A stretch of 64,000 bases of DNA, taken from contig UQLS01000009.1 of the NCBI GenBank assembly GCA_900541915.1, positions 1 through 64,000 on the forward strand, written 5' to 3'. Position numbers and translations under genes: made by a program. The notes beneath the pieces were generated by a model, which saw only the letters and a program-made list of their open reading frames with translations, had not been told where the DNA came from and did not search any database. Positions 43,902-52,787 of this stretch are shown here, one piece after another; positions within the stretch are counted from its first letter, which is position 1, and each line of letters opens with the position of its first letter. The DNA is from an uncultured Phascolarctobacterium sp. Its GTDB lineage: Bacteria; Bacillota; Negativicutes; Acidaminococcales; Acidaminococcaceae.

Positions 43902-45258
43902 GGCTCTCCTGCTCTTTACGTTTCAATGCACAGATATAAAACCCATCAATGCCATCAACCTGCGGCAATAACTGTAATTCTTTTACAGTTTTCCTACTTA
44001 CAGGATGTTTAAATCCTGCATATTCCCATTCATTGTTGGCCTCTAAAAATGCTTTAACAAGATAATGGTTTTCTGCCGGTTCAATAGTACAGGTACTGTA
44101 TACTAACAAACCACCTTTTTTTACATACTTAGCTGCATTATTCAAAATCTGCAGCTGTAAAGGCGGGAAAATCTTCAAATCCGCTTTCTTCTTGCGCCAT
44201 CTTGCTTCGGCGCGCCGTCTTAATACACCTAACCCTGAACACGGAGCATCTACCAATACCTTATCAGCAGAACTTGCCAGCTCCGGCATAAACACTGTAG
44301 CATCCATCAGCTGTGGTTTAATAATATTAACACCAAGCCGTGCAGTATTATCCTCAATCAACTTAAGCTTATGTTCATGAATATCTCCTGCCAGAATGCT
44401 GCCCTTATTGTCCATTAATTGGGCCATATGCGTTGTCTTGCCGCCCGGCGCACTGCATAAGTCAATAACATTTTCTCCAGGCTGCGGAGCTATTACTCTT
44501 CCCACCAGCATGGAACTTTCGTCCTGCACATAAAATTTATCATGCAATTTACTCATGACACTGTTTAAAGCAGGCATTTTACTGCAGATAATTCCGTCAG
44601 CACTCCACGAGGATTCCTGTACTTCTGCACCCAGCTGCTGCAAATCTTGCATCAGTGTTTCTCTGTCAGTTACTAAAGTATTAACACGCAGACACATTGG
44701 TGCAGGCGTATTATTAAAAGCACACAGCTTCTCGGTAGCTTCGCTACCAAACTGACCAATCCATCTTTTTACCAGCCAGCGCGGATGACAAAACTTTAAG
44801 GACAAATATCCTGCCTCATCTTCTTCACGAACAGGCAGCTTAATACTCTCCATCTTACGCAGCAAGCCGCGCAGCACACCGTTAACAAACTTGGCAGAAC
44901 CTTCATGGCTATACCGGCGAGCCAATTTTACAGCTTCATTGCAGGCAGCTGCTGCCGGAATACGCTCCAAATAAAGAAGCTGGAAAGCACTTATCCGCAG
45001 TACAGACAAAATCATCGGCTCTATTTTACTCAGCGGACGAGTTAAGCACTGCTGCAGATACCAGTCAATAGTTCCGGCAGCTTTTACTGTGCCATAAACC
45101 AGTTCTGTAAAAAATTTACGTTCCTGCTCTTCCATAACATGTTTACGCAGGAAGTTGTTAACAGCAATATTAGTATAAGCACCCTCCGCAAGTATCTGAT
45201 TAACAACGTCTGCCGCAGCAGATCTCGCTGTAATTATTTCTTTATTTTTCTTTGGCAT
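43894..45258 (-). CDS. rsmB: 16S rRNA (cytosine-967-C5)-methyltransferase RsmB
   Basis: Methylates C967 of 16S rRNA. The start at 45258 has GAGG six bases ahead and is preferred to an ATG 15 bases upstream. The 454-residue protein has an N-terminal NusB-like helical domain (ARSAAADVVNQILAEG, LVYGTVKAAGTIDWYL). The methyltransferase domain has DLCSAPGGKTTHMAQ, DAPCSGLGVLRRRAEARW with one catalytic cysteine and YSTCTIEPAEN with the other. It overlaps the DUF116 gene by 17 bases upstream and rlmN by eight downstream. Confidence 0.95.
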   Translation of the reverse strand: MPKKNKEIITARSAAADVVNQILAEGAYTNIAVNNFLRKHVMEEQERKFFTELVYGTVKAAGTIDWYLQQCLTRPLSKIEPMILSVLRISAFQLLYLERIPAAAACNEAVKLARRYSHEGSAKFVNGVLRGLLRKMESIKLPVREEDEAGYLSLKFCHPRWLVKRWIGQFGSEATEKLCAFNNTPAPMCLRVNTLVTDRETLMQDLQQLGAEVQESSWSADGIICSKMPALNSVMSKLHDKFYVQDESSMLVGRVIAPQPGENVIDLCSAPGGKTTHMAQLMDNKGSILAGDIHEHKLKLIEDNTARLGVNIIKPQLMDATVFMPELASSADKVLVDAPCSGLGVLRRRAEARWRKKKADLKIFPPLQLQILNNAAKYVKKGGLLVYSTCTIEPAENHYLVKAFLEANNEWEYAGFKHPVSRKTVKELQLLPQVDGIDGFYICALKRKEQESHE

Positions 45259-46030
45259 TAGCATCCTCTTCATCTAAAAAAGCTAAAATAGCCGCTTCTA
45301 ATTTTTTAATATCAACACGTGTATTAAAGCATGGTCCAAAAGGTCTTTCGTTAAGTACACCCAATACCGGCAGCGGAAAAACATCCTGAATACCGCTGGT
45401 AAGGTCTCGTTCACAGGCTACTGCCACAATAGCTTTCGGACGTATCTGCATTACCATCTGCCTTGCCAGTGTACCGCCTGTAGCTACTGCCAGATGGCAG
45501 CCATATTTATGCGCCAGACCAAGCATTGCTCCAACGCTGCAGCGACCGCACTGATGGCAGTTTTCCACATTTCTTGTAATCTTAAACCCGCAGGTATCAA
45601 GCTGAATACAATGAGGCGTGAGAATCATAATTCTGTCAGCCGGAACCTTTACCTTATGCTGCAAAACAAGATTATTACTTACTTCAATAAAGGATTGTTC
45701 AATTTTTGCTCTGGGAATATTAAATATTCTTCCCAAAACTACAGCAAAGGGAAATAAGATATTAATAGCTTTCCAGGCCCCAAAATAAAATATTTTAACA
45801 ATGGGGATACCAAGCAGAGCCATCACAATGCCGAATACACCGGTAAGCATCAGTAAAACTATTGCTACACCGATAACTCCCATAACTATCGGCAAAAGAT
45901 GATGTATTTCTGACAGTCCAGGAACTGTTACCTTCCAGACAACATAAATCATCAGCGCTCCCAAAAGAGCGCTGATAGAAGTTAACGACATAAATATACG
46001 TTTCTTAGGTTTAAATACTGATTCATTCAT
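45242..46030 (-). CDS. DUF116 membrane protein with cysteine-rich domain
   Basis: A 262-residue protein of unknown function, conserved in Firmicutes next to fmt and rsmB. From the ATG at 46030 (GAGGAG ten bases upstream) there are about three membrane segments (14-33, 45-75, 80-102), then the cytosolic DUF116 domain. Eight cysteines in it include TPHCIQLDTCG, CHQCGRC, YGCHLA, AVACERD and FGPCFNT, an arrangement suited to an Fe-S cluster or zinc. It starts seven bases after fmt and overlaps rsmB by 17 bases, so it is built into the translation-maturation operon. Confidence 0.88.
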   Translation of the reverse strand: MNESVFKPKKRIFMSLTSISALLGALMIYVVWKVTVPGLSEIHHLLPIVMGVIGVAIVLLMLTGVFGIVMALLGIPIVKIFYFGAWKAINILFPFAVVLGRIFNIPRAKIEQSFIEVSNNLVLQHKVKVPADRIMILTPHCIQLDTCGFKITRNVENCHQCGRCSVGAMLGLAHKYGCHLAVATGGTLARQMVMQIRPKAIVAVACERDLTSGIQDVFPLPVLGVLNERPFGPCFNTRVDIKKLEAAILAFLDEEDANAKEK

Positions 46031-46037
46031 CAGAAAA

Positions 46038-46976
46038 CTACTCCTCACCCAAAACGTCTCCTGCATGCACGCCGCGTCCATTGCAGAAAACCTGTGCACT
46101 CATGCGCTTTTTGGACTCCGGCTGCACTTCCAGTATTTCCAATGCGTCACTGCCGCAGGCAACCACAAAACTTTTCTTACCCACAGAAACAACAGTACCT
46201 GCAGGTGCTGCTTCGGCAGTAACTACTTTGGAACTCCATATTTTAAGATTTTTGCCATCCGGCAGTTTAGTAAAAGCACCGGGAACAGGATTAAAACCAC
46301 GAATCAGATTATGTATCTCAGCAGCAGATTTCTGCCAGTCTATTTTCTCCATGCTGCGCTGCAATAATGAAGCATATGTAGCCTCGGAAGCCTCCTGCTT
46401 TTGTGCCTGTACAGTACCATCTGCAATACTTTCAATAGTTTCAAGCAGAAGCTGCGCACCTTTTTCTTTCAGTTCGTCATGCAGCTCGCCCATGTTCATT
46501 TCTTCGCCGATAGGTACAACTACCTTTGCCAACATATCTCCTGTGTCCATGCCGATATCCATCTGCATAATAGTTACACCGGACTCTTTTTCGCCATTTA
46601 AAATAGCGTAATGAATGGGCGCTGCTCCGCGATATTTTGGCAGCAGAGAAGCATGTACATTAATGCAGCCATATTTCGGCAAATCAAGAATATCTTGGGA
46701 AAGCAGCTGTCCAAAAGCCGCTACAACAATCAGCTCCGGCTGCATATCACTCAAAATCTGAACAAATTCCGGCGTTTTTACCCTCTGCGGCTGATAAACA
46801 GTATACCCCTTAGATAAAGCATATTCTTTGACTGGTGTCATCAGCATCTGTCTGCCGCGTCCTTTCGGCCTGTCCGGCTGAGTAACAACGCCAACTATTT
46901 CATGTTTGCCGGATTCAGCTAATGCCATCAAACTGCCCACAGCAAAATCCGGTGTTCCCATAAATACTATACGCAT
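46038..46976 (-). CDS. fmt: Methionyl-tRNA formyltransferase
   Basis: Formylates initiator Met-tRNA using 10-formyltetrahydrofolate. The start at 46976 gives MRIVFMGTPDFAVGSL, with GGGTGA upstream; the GTG four codons earlier is less likely. The 312-residue protein has NVHASLLPKYRGAAPIHYAI with the catalytic Asn-His, MDIGMDTGDMLAK with the catalytic Asp, and the C-terminal OB-type tRNA-binding domain. It follows def by 18 bases, the usual pair that adds and later removes the formyl group. Confidence 0.96.
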   Translation of the reverse strand: MRIVFMGTPDFAVGSLMALAESGKHEIVGVVTQPDRPKGRGRQMLMTPVKEYALSKGYTVYQPQRVKTPEFVQILSDMQPELIVVAAFGQLLSQDILDLPKYGCINVHASLLPKYRGAAPIHYAILNGEKESGVTIMQMDIGMDTGDMLAKVVVPIGEEMNMGELHDELKEKGAQLLLETIESIADGTVQAQKQEASEATYASLLQRSMEKIDWQKSAAEIHNLIRGFNPVPGAFTKLPDGKNLKIWSSKVVTAEAAPAGTVVSVGKKSFVVACGSDALEILEVQPESKKRMSAQVFCNGRGVHAGDVLGEE

Positions 46977-46994
46977 TCTTTCACCCACATTATC

Positions 46995-47468
46995 TTACTC
47001 AATCATTTTTTCTTTCGGCTTCGGCATAATGCTTTTAGCCTTATCAATAAACAACACACCATCCAAATGGTCAAGCTCATGCTGTACTGCAATCGCCAGA
47101 AGTCCATCAGTCTGCAGCAGCATACGCTTGCCATTACGGTCAGTAAATTCACATTCTACATATTCGGCTCTTTCTACTTCGCCTTCATAATCAGGCACAG
47201 ACAGACAGCCCTCGCCGCCAATTACACTGCCTTCTTTTTTCACAATAACAGGATTAATCATTTCAATTAAACCTTCACCGACATCAATTACTACGATACG
47301 TTTAGAAACACCAACCTGCGGCGCAGCCAAGCCAACACCATCAGCAGCATACATAGTTTCTGCCATATCTTTTAAAAATCTCTGCAGTTTTTTATCTATT
47401 TTTTTGACCTCTTCGGCCTGCATGCGCAGGACGGGATTGCCTGCTACAACAATATCTAACTTAGACAA
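46995..47468 (-). CDS. def: Peptide deformylase
   Basis: Removes the formyl group from new proteins. The 157-residue metalloenzyme shows the three motifs GVGLAAPQVG (44-53), EGCLS with ligand C88, and QHELDHLDG with H130 and H134 (motif HExxH). The end carries the lysine-rich KAKSIMPKPKEKMIE. It follows priA by 61 bases and leads into fmt. A GGAGG site lies before the ATG. Confidence 0.96.
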   Translation of the reverse strand: MSKLDIVVAGNPVLRMQAEEVKKIDKKLQRFLKDMAETMYAADGVGLAAPQVGVSKRIVVIDVGEGLIEMINPVIVKKEGSVIGGEGCLSVPDYEGEVERAEYVECEFTDRNGKRMLLQTDGLLAIAVQHELDHLDGVLFIDKAKSIMPKPKEKMIE

Positions 47469-47529
47469 AATAAGCCTCCCAAAATTTAAATTTCGTAAAT
47501 TATATTATAACACAAAAAGTAATTTCTTA

Positions 47530-49791
47530 TCAAATAACGCTTAAAGGGTCAACATCAAAATAAAGGTTACGCATCTCTTTAAACTCACTGTTCAAAAGAG
47601 CATCTTTCACCGGCTGTAAATTTTTTGCTTTAACTAAAATATTAAAACGATACAGATCGCGTACCTTGGCAACCAGCGCCGGAAATGGCCCTAATATCAA
47701 TACATCCTGCAATTGATTCTGCAGCTGCAGGCTTTGAAGATAATTTACCGTTCTCTGCGCCAGCGTCAGTGCCGCTTCTTCTTTTTCATCCCACACAGTC
47801 ATTTTCAGCATCTGCGCAAACGGAGGATAAAAAAGTTCTTTTCTGTCTGCCAATTCTCTTGCTGCAAAGGCTTCATAATCCTGTTTAGCTGCTAAGCGAA
47901 TAATCTGATTATCCGCATCATAAGCCTGAAAGATTACATGTCCCTGCCTGCTGCCGCGCCCAGCTCGTCCTGCCGCCTGAGTCAGCAGTGAAAAAGTGCG
48001 TTCTGATGCGCGAAAATCCGGTAAATTAAGCATACTGTCAGCAGATAAAACACCTACTAAGGTAACATTAGGAATATCGTGTCCTTTCGCTACCATCTGT
48101 GTACCGATAAGTACATTATACTCTCCCTTAGAAAACCTGCTGAGAATATCTGCATGAGCAAATTTAGCTACAGTCGAATCCTGATCCATACGCAGTACTC
48201 GTACTTCCGGCAGCGCCATAATTTCCTGTTCCGCTTTCTGCGTACCGGTGCCAAAAAATTTTATCCGCTTGCTGTGGCAGGATGGACATTCCGTCGGTAT
48301 CGGCATTGTGTTGCCGCAATAATGGCAGCGCATATCTTCATTGCTGCTGTGATAAACCATTGCTACAGAACAATGAGAACAAACTATGGACATACCGCAG
48401 TCACGGCACATCACAAAAGTTGAAAAACCTCTTCTATTGAGCAAGACAATAGCCTGCTCACCATCTGCAGCAGTATTGACCAGTGCCTGTTTCAGCTGGC
48501 GCGATAAAACACTGAAATTTCTCTGCTGCAGCTCTTCACGCATATCAACTATCTCTACCTTGGGCAGCTCACTGCCGTTAGCACGCTTAGTTAAGCGCAG
48601 ATGAATATATTCTCCTGCACATGCTTTCTGATATGTTTCTATATCCGGTGTCGCACTGCCTAAAATCAGTACAGCCCCTGTATTATGACACCGCTGCAAG
48701 GCTACATTACGTGCATGATAATTAGGTCTTTCTTCCTGTTTATAACTGCTCTCATGCTCTTCATCGATGATTACAAGGCCTAAATTTGCAAAAGGAGCAA
48801 ATACAGCACTGCGCACACCAATCAAAACCCTTGCCTGCTCTGTACGCATTTTATACCATACATCACCACGCTCATTTTGTGATAACTTACTGTGAGCAAC
48901 TGCAACTGCATCACCAAACCAAGCCTGAAACCTTTTTACCAGCTGCGCAGTTAAGGCAATTTCCGGCACCAATACTAATACCTGCTTACCTTGGCTTAAA
49001 GCTTGCTGTGCTGCACGCAGATATATTTCCGTCTTACCGCTGCCGGTAATTCCCTGCAAAAGAAAAGTACTGCCGCTGCCTTTTGCCAAAGCAGAGTGAA
49101 TCTTTTCTAATGCAGCTGCCTGTTCACCGGTCAGCTGTAAACTTTCTCCCTGCGTCAGTTCATTCGTATAACTGTTTCGCAGTACTCGTTTTTTTCCTTC
49201 GTCCAATAAGCCCTTTGTTAATAATGTTTTTACCGTACTTTTACTTATTTGTCTTGCTTCTGCTTCCTGCATGGAGAGCCAAGCATTCTCTGCAAAAATA
49301 TGTAAAGCTGCCAGCTGTCGCTGCAAAACTTTTTTCTCGCTGCCGGACATTAAAAATTCTCTGCCGGCTGCATTTATTTTATAGGCTAAAACACTTTTTT
49401 CTTTCAGTCTTTCTTCATATCGATAATAAAGCAGTTTTCCTGTTTCATCCTTAACTGCCTGTCGTTTTATACTCGTCTTTCCGGGAACAAAAAGGCGCAT
49501 TGCTTCTGCTAAGGAGCACATATAATATTCTGACAGCCATTTGGCCGTAGACAGCATTTCATCATCAAACCACGGCTTATCACCAAGCACTGCTTCTACT
49601 GCTTTAAGCTGCTCAATATTTTCCGGCACAGACCGACGTCTGACAATAAAGCCTTCAGTTTTCTGCGCACCAAAAGGCACAACAACCCTCCAGCCGCTGT
49701 CAAGAAAACTCATCGCTTCCGACACACTATAGGTAAATTGCTTAAAAAGGCTCTTTACCGGCAAATTTATGGCAACATCAACGCAGAACAT
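47530..49791 (-). CDS. priA: Primosomal protein N' (replication restart helicase PriA)
   Basis: Restarts collapsed replication forks by loading the replicative helicase. The 753-residue protein has the N-terminal DNA-binding domain (VDVAINLPVKSLFKQFTY). Helicase motifs include LLQGITGSGKTEIY, IIDEEHESSYKQEE (DEEH box) and GSATPDIETY. The zinc-binding cluster has CRDCG, CSHC, CHYCG and CPSC, and GTQMVAKGHDIPNVT and QAAGRAGRG follow. GGAGGAG lies before the ATG. metK interrupts the usual coaBC-priA junction upstream, so priA probably has a promoter in the 49792-49870 gap that I could not define. Confidence 0.95.
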   Translation of the reverse strand: MFCVDVAINLPVKSLFKQFTYSVSEAMSFLDSGWRVVVPFGAQKTEGFIVRRRSVPENIEQLKAVEAVLGDKPWFDDEMLSTAKWLSEYYMCSLAEAMRLFVPGKTSIKRQAVKDETGKLLYYRYEERLKEKSVLAYKINAAGREFLMSGSEKKVLQRQLAALHIFAENAWLSMQEAEARQISKSTVKTLLTKGLLDEGKKRVLRNSYTNELTQGESLQLTGEQAAALEKIHSALAKGSGSTFLLQGITGSGKTEIYLRAAQQALSQGKQVLVLVPEIALTAQLVKRFQAWFGDAVAVAHSKLSQNERGDVWYKMRTEQARVLIGVRSAVFAPFANLGLVIIDEEHESSYKQEERPNYHARNVALQRCHNTGAVLILGSATPDIETYQKACAGEYIHLRLTKRANGSELPKVEIVDMREELQQRNFSVLSRQLKQALVNTAADGEQAIVLLNRRGFSTFVMCRDCGMSIVCSHCSVAMVYHSSNEDMRCHYCGNTMPIPTECPSCHSKRIKFFGTGTQKAEQEIMALPEVRVLRMDQDSTVAKFAHADILSRFSKGEYNVLIGTQMVAKGHDIPNVTLVGVLSADSMLNLPDFRASERTFSLLTQAAGRAGRGSRQGHVIFQAYDADNQIIRLAAKQDYEAFAARELADRKELFYPPFAQMLKMTVWDEKEEAALTLAQRTVNYLQSLQLQNQLQDVLILGPFPALVAKVRDLYRFNILVKAKNLQPVKDALLNSEFKEMRNLYFDVDPLSVI

Positions 49792-49871
49792 AGCTCCTCC
49801 AAAATACTTATTCTATGTATAATATTCTCTTTAATTAACAGAAATCCTGTTAGCAGAATACTTTTGCAAGC

Positions 49872-49900
49872 AAAAAGCCGACACCCAAAAGGTGTCGGCT
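49872..49900 (-). terminator. Terminator of metK
   Basis: A perfect 10-bp stem AGCCGACACC / GGTGTCGGCT (49876-49885 with 49891-49900) is followed by TTTTTG on the minus strand. Confidence 0.87.
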
Positions 49901-49916
49901 AACAAACGATATAAGA

Positions 49917-51095
49917 TTACAGACCAGCCTGTTCTTTTAAAGCTGCTGCCTTATCAGTATGTTCCCAAGGCAAATCTACATCAGTACGGCCAAAATGCCC
50001 GTAAGCTGCAGTTTGCTTGTAAATAGGACGCAGCAAATCAAGCTCTTTAATAATACCATTAGGACTCAGAGAGAAATTCTTTTTAACCAATTCAGCAATT
50101 TTCTCTTCATCAATTTTTGCTGTACCAAAGGTTTCTACCAGCACGGAAACAGGCTGCGCTACACCGATAGCATAAGCCAGCTGAATTTCGCACTTGTCAG
50201 CAAGTCCAGCAGCAACAATGTTTTTAGCAACATAACGTGCTGCATAAGCTGCACTGCGGTCAACCTTAGAAGGATCTTTACCGGAGAAAGCACCACCGCC
50301 ATGACGAGCCATACCACCATAGGTATCAACAATAATTTTGCGGCCAGTTAAACCGGAGTCGCCTTGCGGTCCACCGATAACGAATCTGCCAGTCGGATTA
50401 ATATAATATTTAGTAGCATCGTCCAGCATATCAGCAGGAACAACCGGTTTGATAACCTGTTCGATTATATCTTTTCTGATTTGTTCATTGGTAATTTCCG
50501 GTGCATGCTGAGAAGAAATTACTATGGTATCGATACGTACAGGTTTGCCATCTTCATATTCAACAGTTACCTGAGTTTTTCCATCCGGACGCAGATACGG
50601 CAGTACACCGGTCTTACGTACTTCAGTAAGTCTCAAAGCCAGTTTATTAGCCAAATAAGCCGGCATCGGCATATAGCTTTCAGTTTCATTGGTAGCATAA
50701 CCAAACATCATACCTTGGTCACCAGCACCAATCTCTTCCTCAGCAGCATTGCCTTCTTTTGCTTCAAGCGCTTTGTCTACACCCATAGCAATATCAGGAG
50801 ACTGTTCATCAATAGATACCAAAACACCGCAGGTGTTGCCGTCAAAGCCGTATTTAGCACGGTCATAACCAATGTTGATAACGGTATCACGAGCAATCTT
50901 CGGAATATCTACATAGCATTGAGTAGAAATTTCACCTACTACATGAATCTGACCGGTAGTTACCACAGTTTCACAAGCAACACGGCCTTTAGGATCTTTG
51001 CTTAAAATAGCGTCTAATACAGCATCAGAAATCTGGTCTGCTATTTTATCAGGATGTCCTTCAGTAACAGACTCGGAAGTAAATAATTTTCTCAT
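49917..51095 (-). CDS. metK: S-adenosylmethionine synthase
   Basis: Makes SAM from methionine and ATP, supplying the many methyltransferases and radical-SAM enzymes encoded around it. The 392-residue protein has SVTEGHPDKIADQIS, GAGDQGMMFGYATNE, GGPQGDSGLTGRKI and GGGAFSGKDPSKVDRSAAY. It has its own promoter, a SAM-I riboswitch in the leader and a terminator, so it is an autonomous unit placed between coaBC and priA. A purine-rich GAGGAG lies before the ATG. Confidence 0.98.
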   Translation of the reverse strand: MRKLFTSESVTEGHPDKIADQISDAVLDAILSKDPKGRVACETVVTTGQIHVVGEISTQCYVDIPKIARDTVINIGYDRAKYGFDGNTCGVLVSIDEQSPDIAMGVDKALEAKEGNAAEEEIGAGDQGMMFGYATNETESYMPMPAYLANKLALRLTEVRKTGVLPYLRPDGKTQVTVEYEDGKPVRIDTIVISSQHAPEITNEQIRKDIIEQVIKPVVPADMLDDATKYYINPTGRFVIGGPQGDSGLTGRKIIVDTYGGMARHGGGAFSGKDPSKVDRSAAYAARYVAKNIVAAGLADKCEIQLAYAIGVAQPVSVLVETFGTAKIDEEKIAELVKKNFSLSPNGIIKELDLLRPIYKQTAAYGHFGRTDVDLPWEHTDKAAALKEQAGL

Positions 51096-51123
51096 AAAAT
51101 AAGGCTCCTCTCGTTTTCTTTCA

Positions 51124-51152
51124 TAAAAAAGGCGTTCTCATACGAGAACGCC
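51124..51152 (-). terminator. SAM-riboswitch terminator ahead of metK
   Basis: A perfect 9-bp stem GGCGTTCTC / GAGAACGCC (51131-51139 with 51144-51152) with a 4-nt loop, and a U run at 51124-51130 on the minus strand. Confidence 0.9.
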
Positions 51153-51170
51153 ACTACTACATATAGCATT

Positions 51171-51273
51171 CTCATCTTACGATTACTCGCAGGACTTAGC
51201 ACCGTTTACAGCAGTTACTCTGCAATGGTTGCTGCGGTTTCACAGGGCCATTCCCTCCGCCGCTCTTGATGAG
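51171..51273 (-). promoter_or_regulatory. SAM-I riboswitch (S-box)
   Basis: Minus-strand S-box consensus is plain: P1 CTCATC (51268-51273) with GATGAG (51171-51176), AGAGCGGCGGAGGGAATGG, CCCTGTGAAACCGCAGCAACC, and GTGCTAAGTCCTGC. With SAM bound, P1 holds GATGAG and the terminator forms. Without SAM, ATGAGAATGC (51166-51175) can pair with GCGTTCTCGT of the terminator's 5' arm. Confidence 0.96.
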
Positions 51274-51294
51274 TAGTATTTATTTTTCTTGCTT

Positions 51295-51323
51295 ATTATA
51301 ATCTACATTATGCAAATTAGCAA
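51295..51323 (-). promoter_or_regulatory. Promoter of metK
   Basis: Minus-strand TTGCTA (51318-51323), a 17-bp spacer and TATAAT (51295-51300), just before the SAM aptamer. Confidence 0.75.
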
Positions 51324-51360
51324 TAGTTATATGTAAAATATTACAATTTAAACACAATTC

Positions 51361-52566
51361 TTATTTACTGTTTTTTAATTGCATAACAGTATCAAGCAGC
51401 TTTGCTGCTACCTCTGTTTTAGGCATCTGTTCCAAAGAACATACTTTGCCGTCAGGGAAAAGGAATTTTACGATGTTGGTGTCAGCATTAAAGCCTGCAC
51501 CTGCTGCCGTTACATCATTAGCAACAATCATATCAAGATTCTTCTTAACAACCTTTTCTCTGGCATTCTCCAACAGATTTTGCGTTTCAGCAGCAAATCC
51601 TACCAAAATCTGATGTTTTTTACGGCTGCCCAATTCCTTAAGAATATCAGGATTCTTATCCATGACAACAGTGAGTGCATCATCTGTTTTCTTCTTAATT
51701 TTCTGGTCTGCCACATCATGCGGACGGTAATCAGCTACAGCAGCAGCCTTGATTACTATATCTACACTATCATAAGCTTTTAAGCAGGCATCCAGCATTT
51801 CAGCAGTTGTTTCTACCTTACATGCCTTTACATTAGGAGGCACAGCTAAAGCAGAAGGACCTGTAACAAGCAGTACATCCGCGCCACGCTCTGCAGCAGC
51901 CTGAGCTATAGCATAACCCATCTTACCGCTGGAACGATTACCAACAAAACGCACCGGGTCAATAGGTTCTCTTGTACCAGCTGCAGTAACCAGCACTTTC
52001 AAACCGCGCATATCACCTTCACGTTTAGCAATAAATTCTTTAATAAAGTCAACAATCTGCTGCGGTTCAGGCAGTCTTCCTGCTCCGGAAGTACCACATG
52101 CCAGCATTCCAACTGCCGGAGGCATTACAGTTATGCCTCTCTGCTGCAATTTAGCAATATTTTCCTGGGTAGCAGGATTTTCATACATACCAGTATTCAT
52201 AGCCGGGCAGACAATTATCGGAGCCTGCGCAGCCAGCAATGTCGTAGACAATAAGTCATCAGCAATACCGCAGACCATCTTGGCAAGAATATTGGCCGTA
52301 GCAGGTGCCACAACAAAAACATCAGCCCAATTTGCTAACGCAATATGTTCGACATTAAACTCCTGATTGCTTTCCCACATGGATACGGCAACCTTATTAC
52401 CGCTGATTTCCTTAAATGTAAGCGGAGTTACAAATTCCTGTGCGTGTTCAGTCATTACTACACGCACTTCTGCACCCTGTTTGCGCAGACGACTTACAAG
52501 ATCAACCGCCTTATAAACAGCAATACCACCGGTAACACCTAAAACAATCTTCTTACCTTTCAGCAA
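51361..52566 (-). CDS. coaBC: Bifunctional phosphopantothenoylcysteine decarboxylase / phosphopantothenate-cysteine ligase
   Basis: Carries out two successive steps to coenzyme A. The N-terminal CoaC flavoprotein half has LGVTGGIAVYKAVDL, the PAMNTGMYENP motif and ACGTSGAGRLPEP with the active-site cysteine. The C-terminal CoaB half begins at about residue 190 with VLVTAAGTREPIDPVRFVG and has the conserved NRSSGKMGYAIA. Translation starts at TTG, with GGGAGG eight bases upstream. It follows rpoZ by 19 bases. Confidence 0.95.
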   Translation of the reverse strand: MLKGKKIVLGVTGGIAVYKAVDLVSRLRKQGAEVRVVMTEHAQEFVTPLTFKEISGNKVAVSMWESNQEFNVEHIALANWADVFVVAPATANILAKMVCGIADDLLSTTLLAAQAPIIVCPAMNTGMYENPATQENIAKLQQRGITVMPPAVGMLACGTSGAGRLPEPQQIVDFIKEFIAKREGDMRGLKVLVTAAGTREPIDPVRFVGNRSSGKMGYAIAQAAAERGADVLLVTGPSALAVPPNVKACKVETTAEMLDACLKAYDSVDIVIKAAAVADYRPHDVADQKIKKKTDDALTVVMDKNPDILKELGSRKKHQILVGFAAETQNLLENAREKVVKKNLDMIVANDVTAAGAGFNADTNIVKFLFPDGKVCSLEQMPKTEVAAKLLDTVMQLKNSK

Positions 52567-52585
52567 AATTGCTTCCTCCCGTTAA

Positions 52586-52780
52586 TTAAACGTTCTTAGT
52601 ACGTTCGTAAGTAATTACGTCTTTGGAAATTTCTTTCAGTGCAGTGCTTACTTCTTTTTCAGCAGCATTTACACCCGGAACAGTAAGCTCACGAGCACGT
52701 TTTGCAGCCAAAATAACTAAAGTATATTTGCTGTCGACTTTTTCAGCCAAATAATCGATGGACGGATTAACCATAGACAT
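52586..52780 (-). CDS. rpoZ: RNA polymerase omega subunit
   Basis: A small assembly subunit of RNA polymerase. The 64-residue protein has the conserved start NPSIDYLAEKVDSKYTLVIL and AAKRARELT, as expected for omega, with a short acidic-to-basic tail. Its place between gmk and coaBC is the standard Firmicute order. GGAG lies before the ATG, and the gene starts seven bases after gmk. Confidence 0.95.
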   Translation of the reverse strand: MSMVNPSIDYLAEKVDSKYTLVILAAKRARELTVPGVNAAEKEVSTALKEISKDVITYERTKNV

Positions 52781-52787
52781 GATTTAG

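Noticed and set aside
46977..46988. GTG start four codons upstream of the fmt ATG
   Set aside because: The GGGTGA site lies between the two and serves the ATG, and the product then begins MRIVFMGTPDF as in the family.
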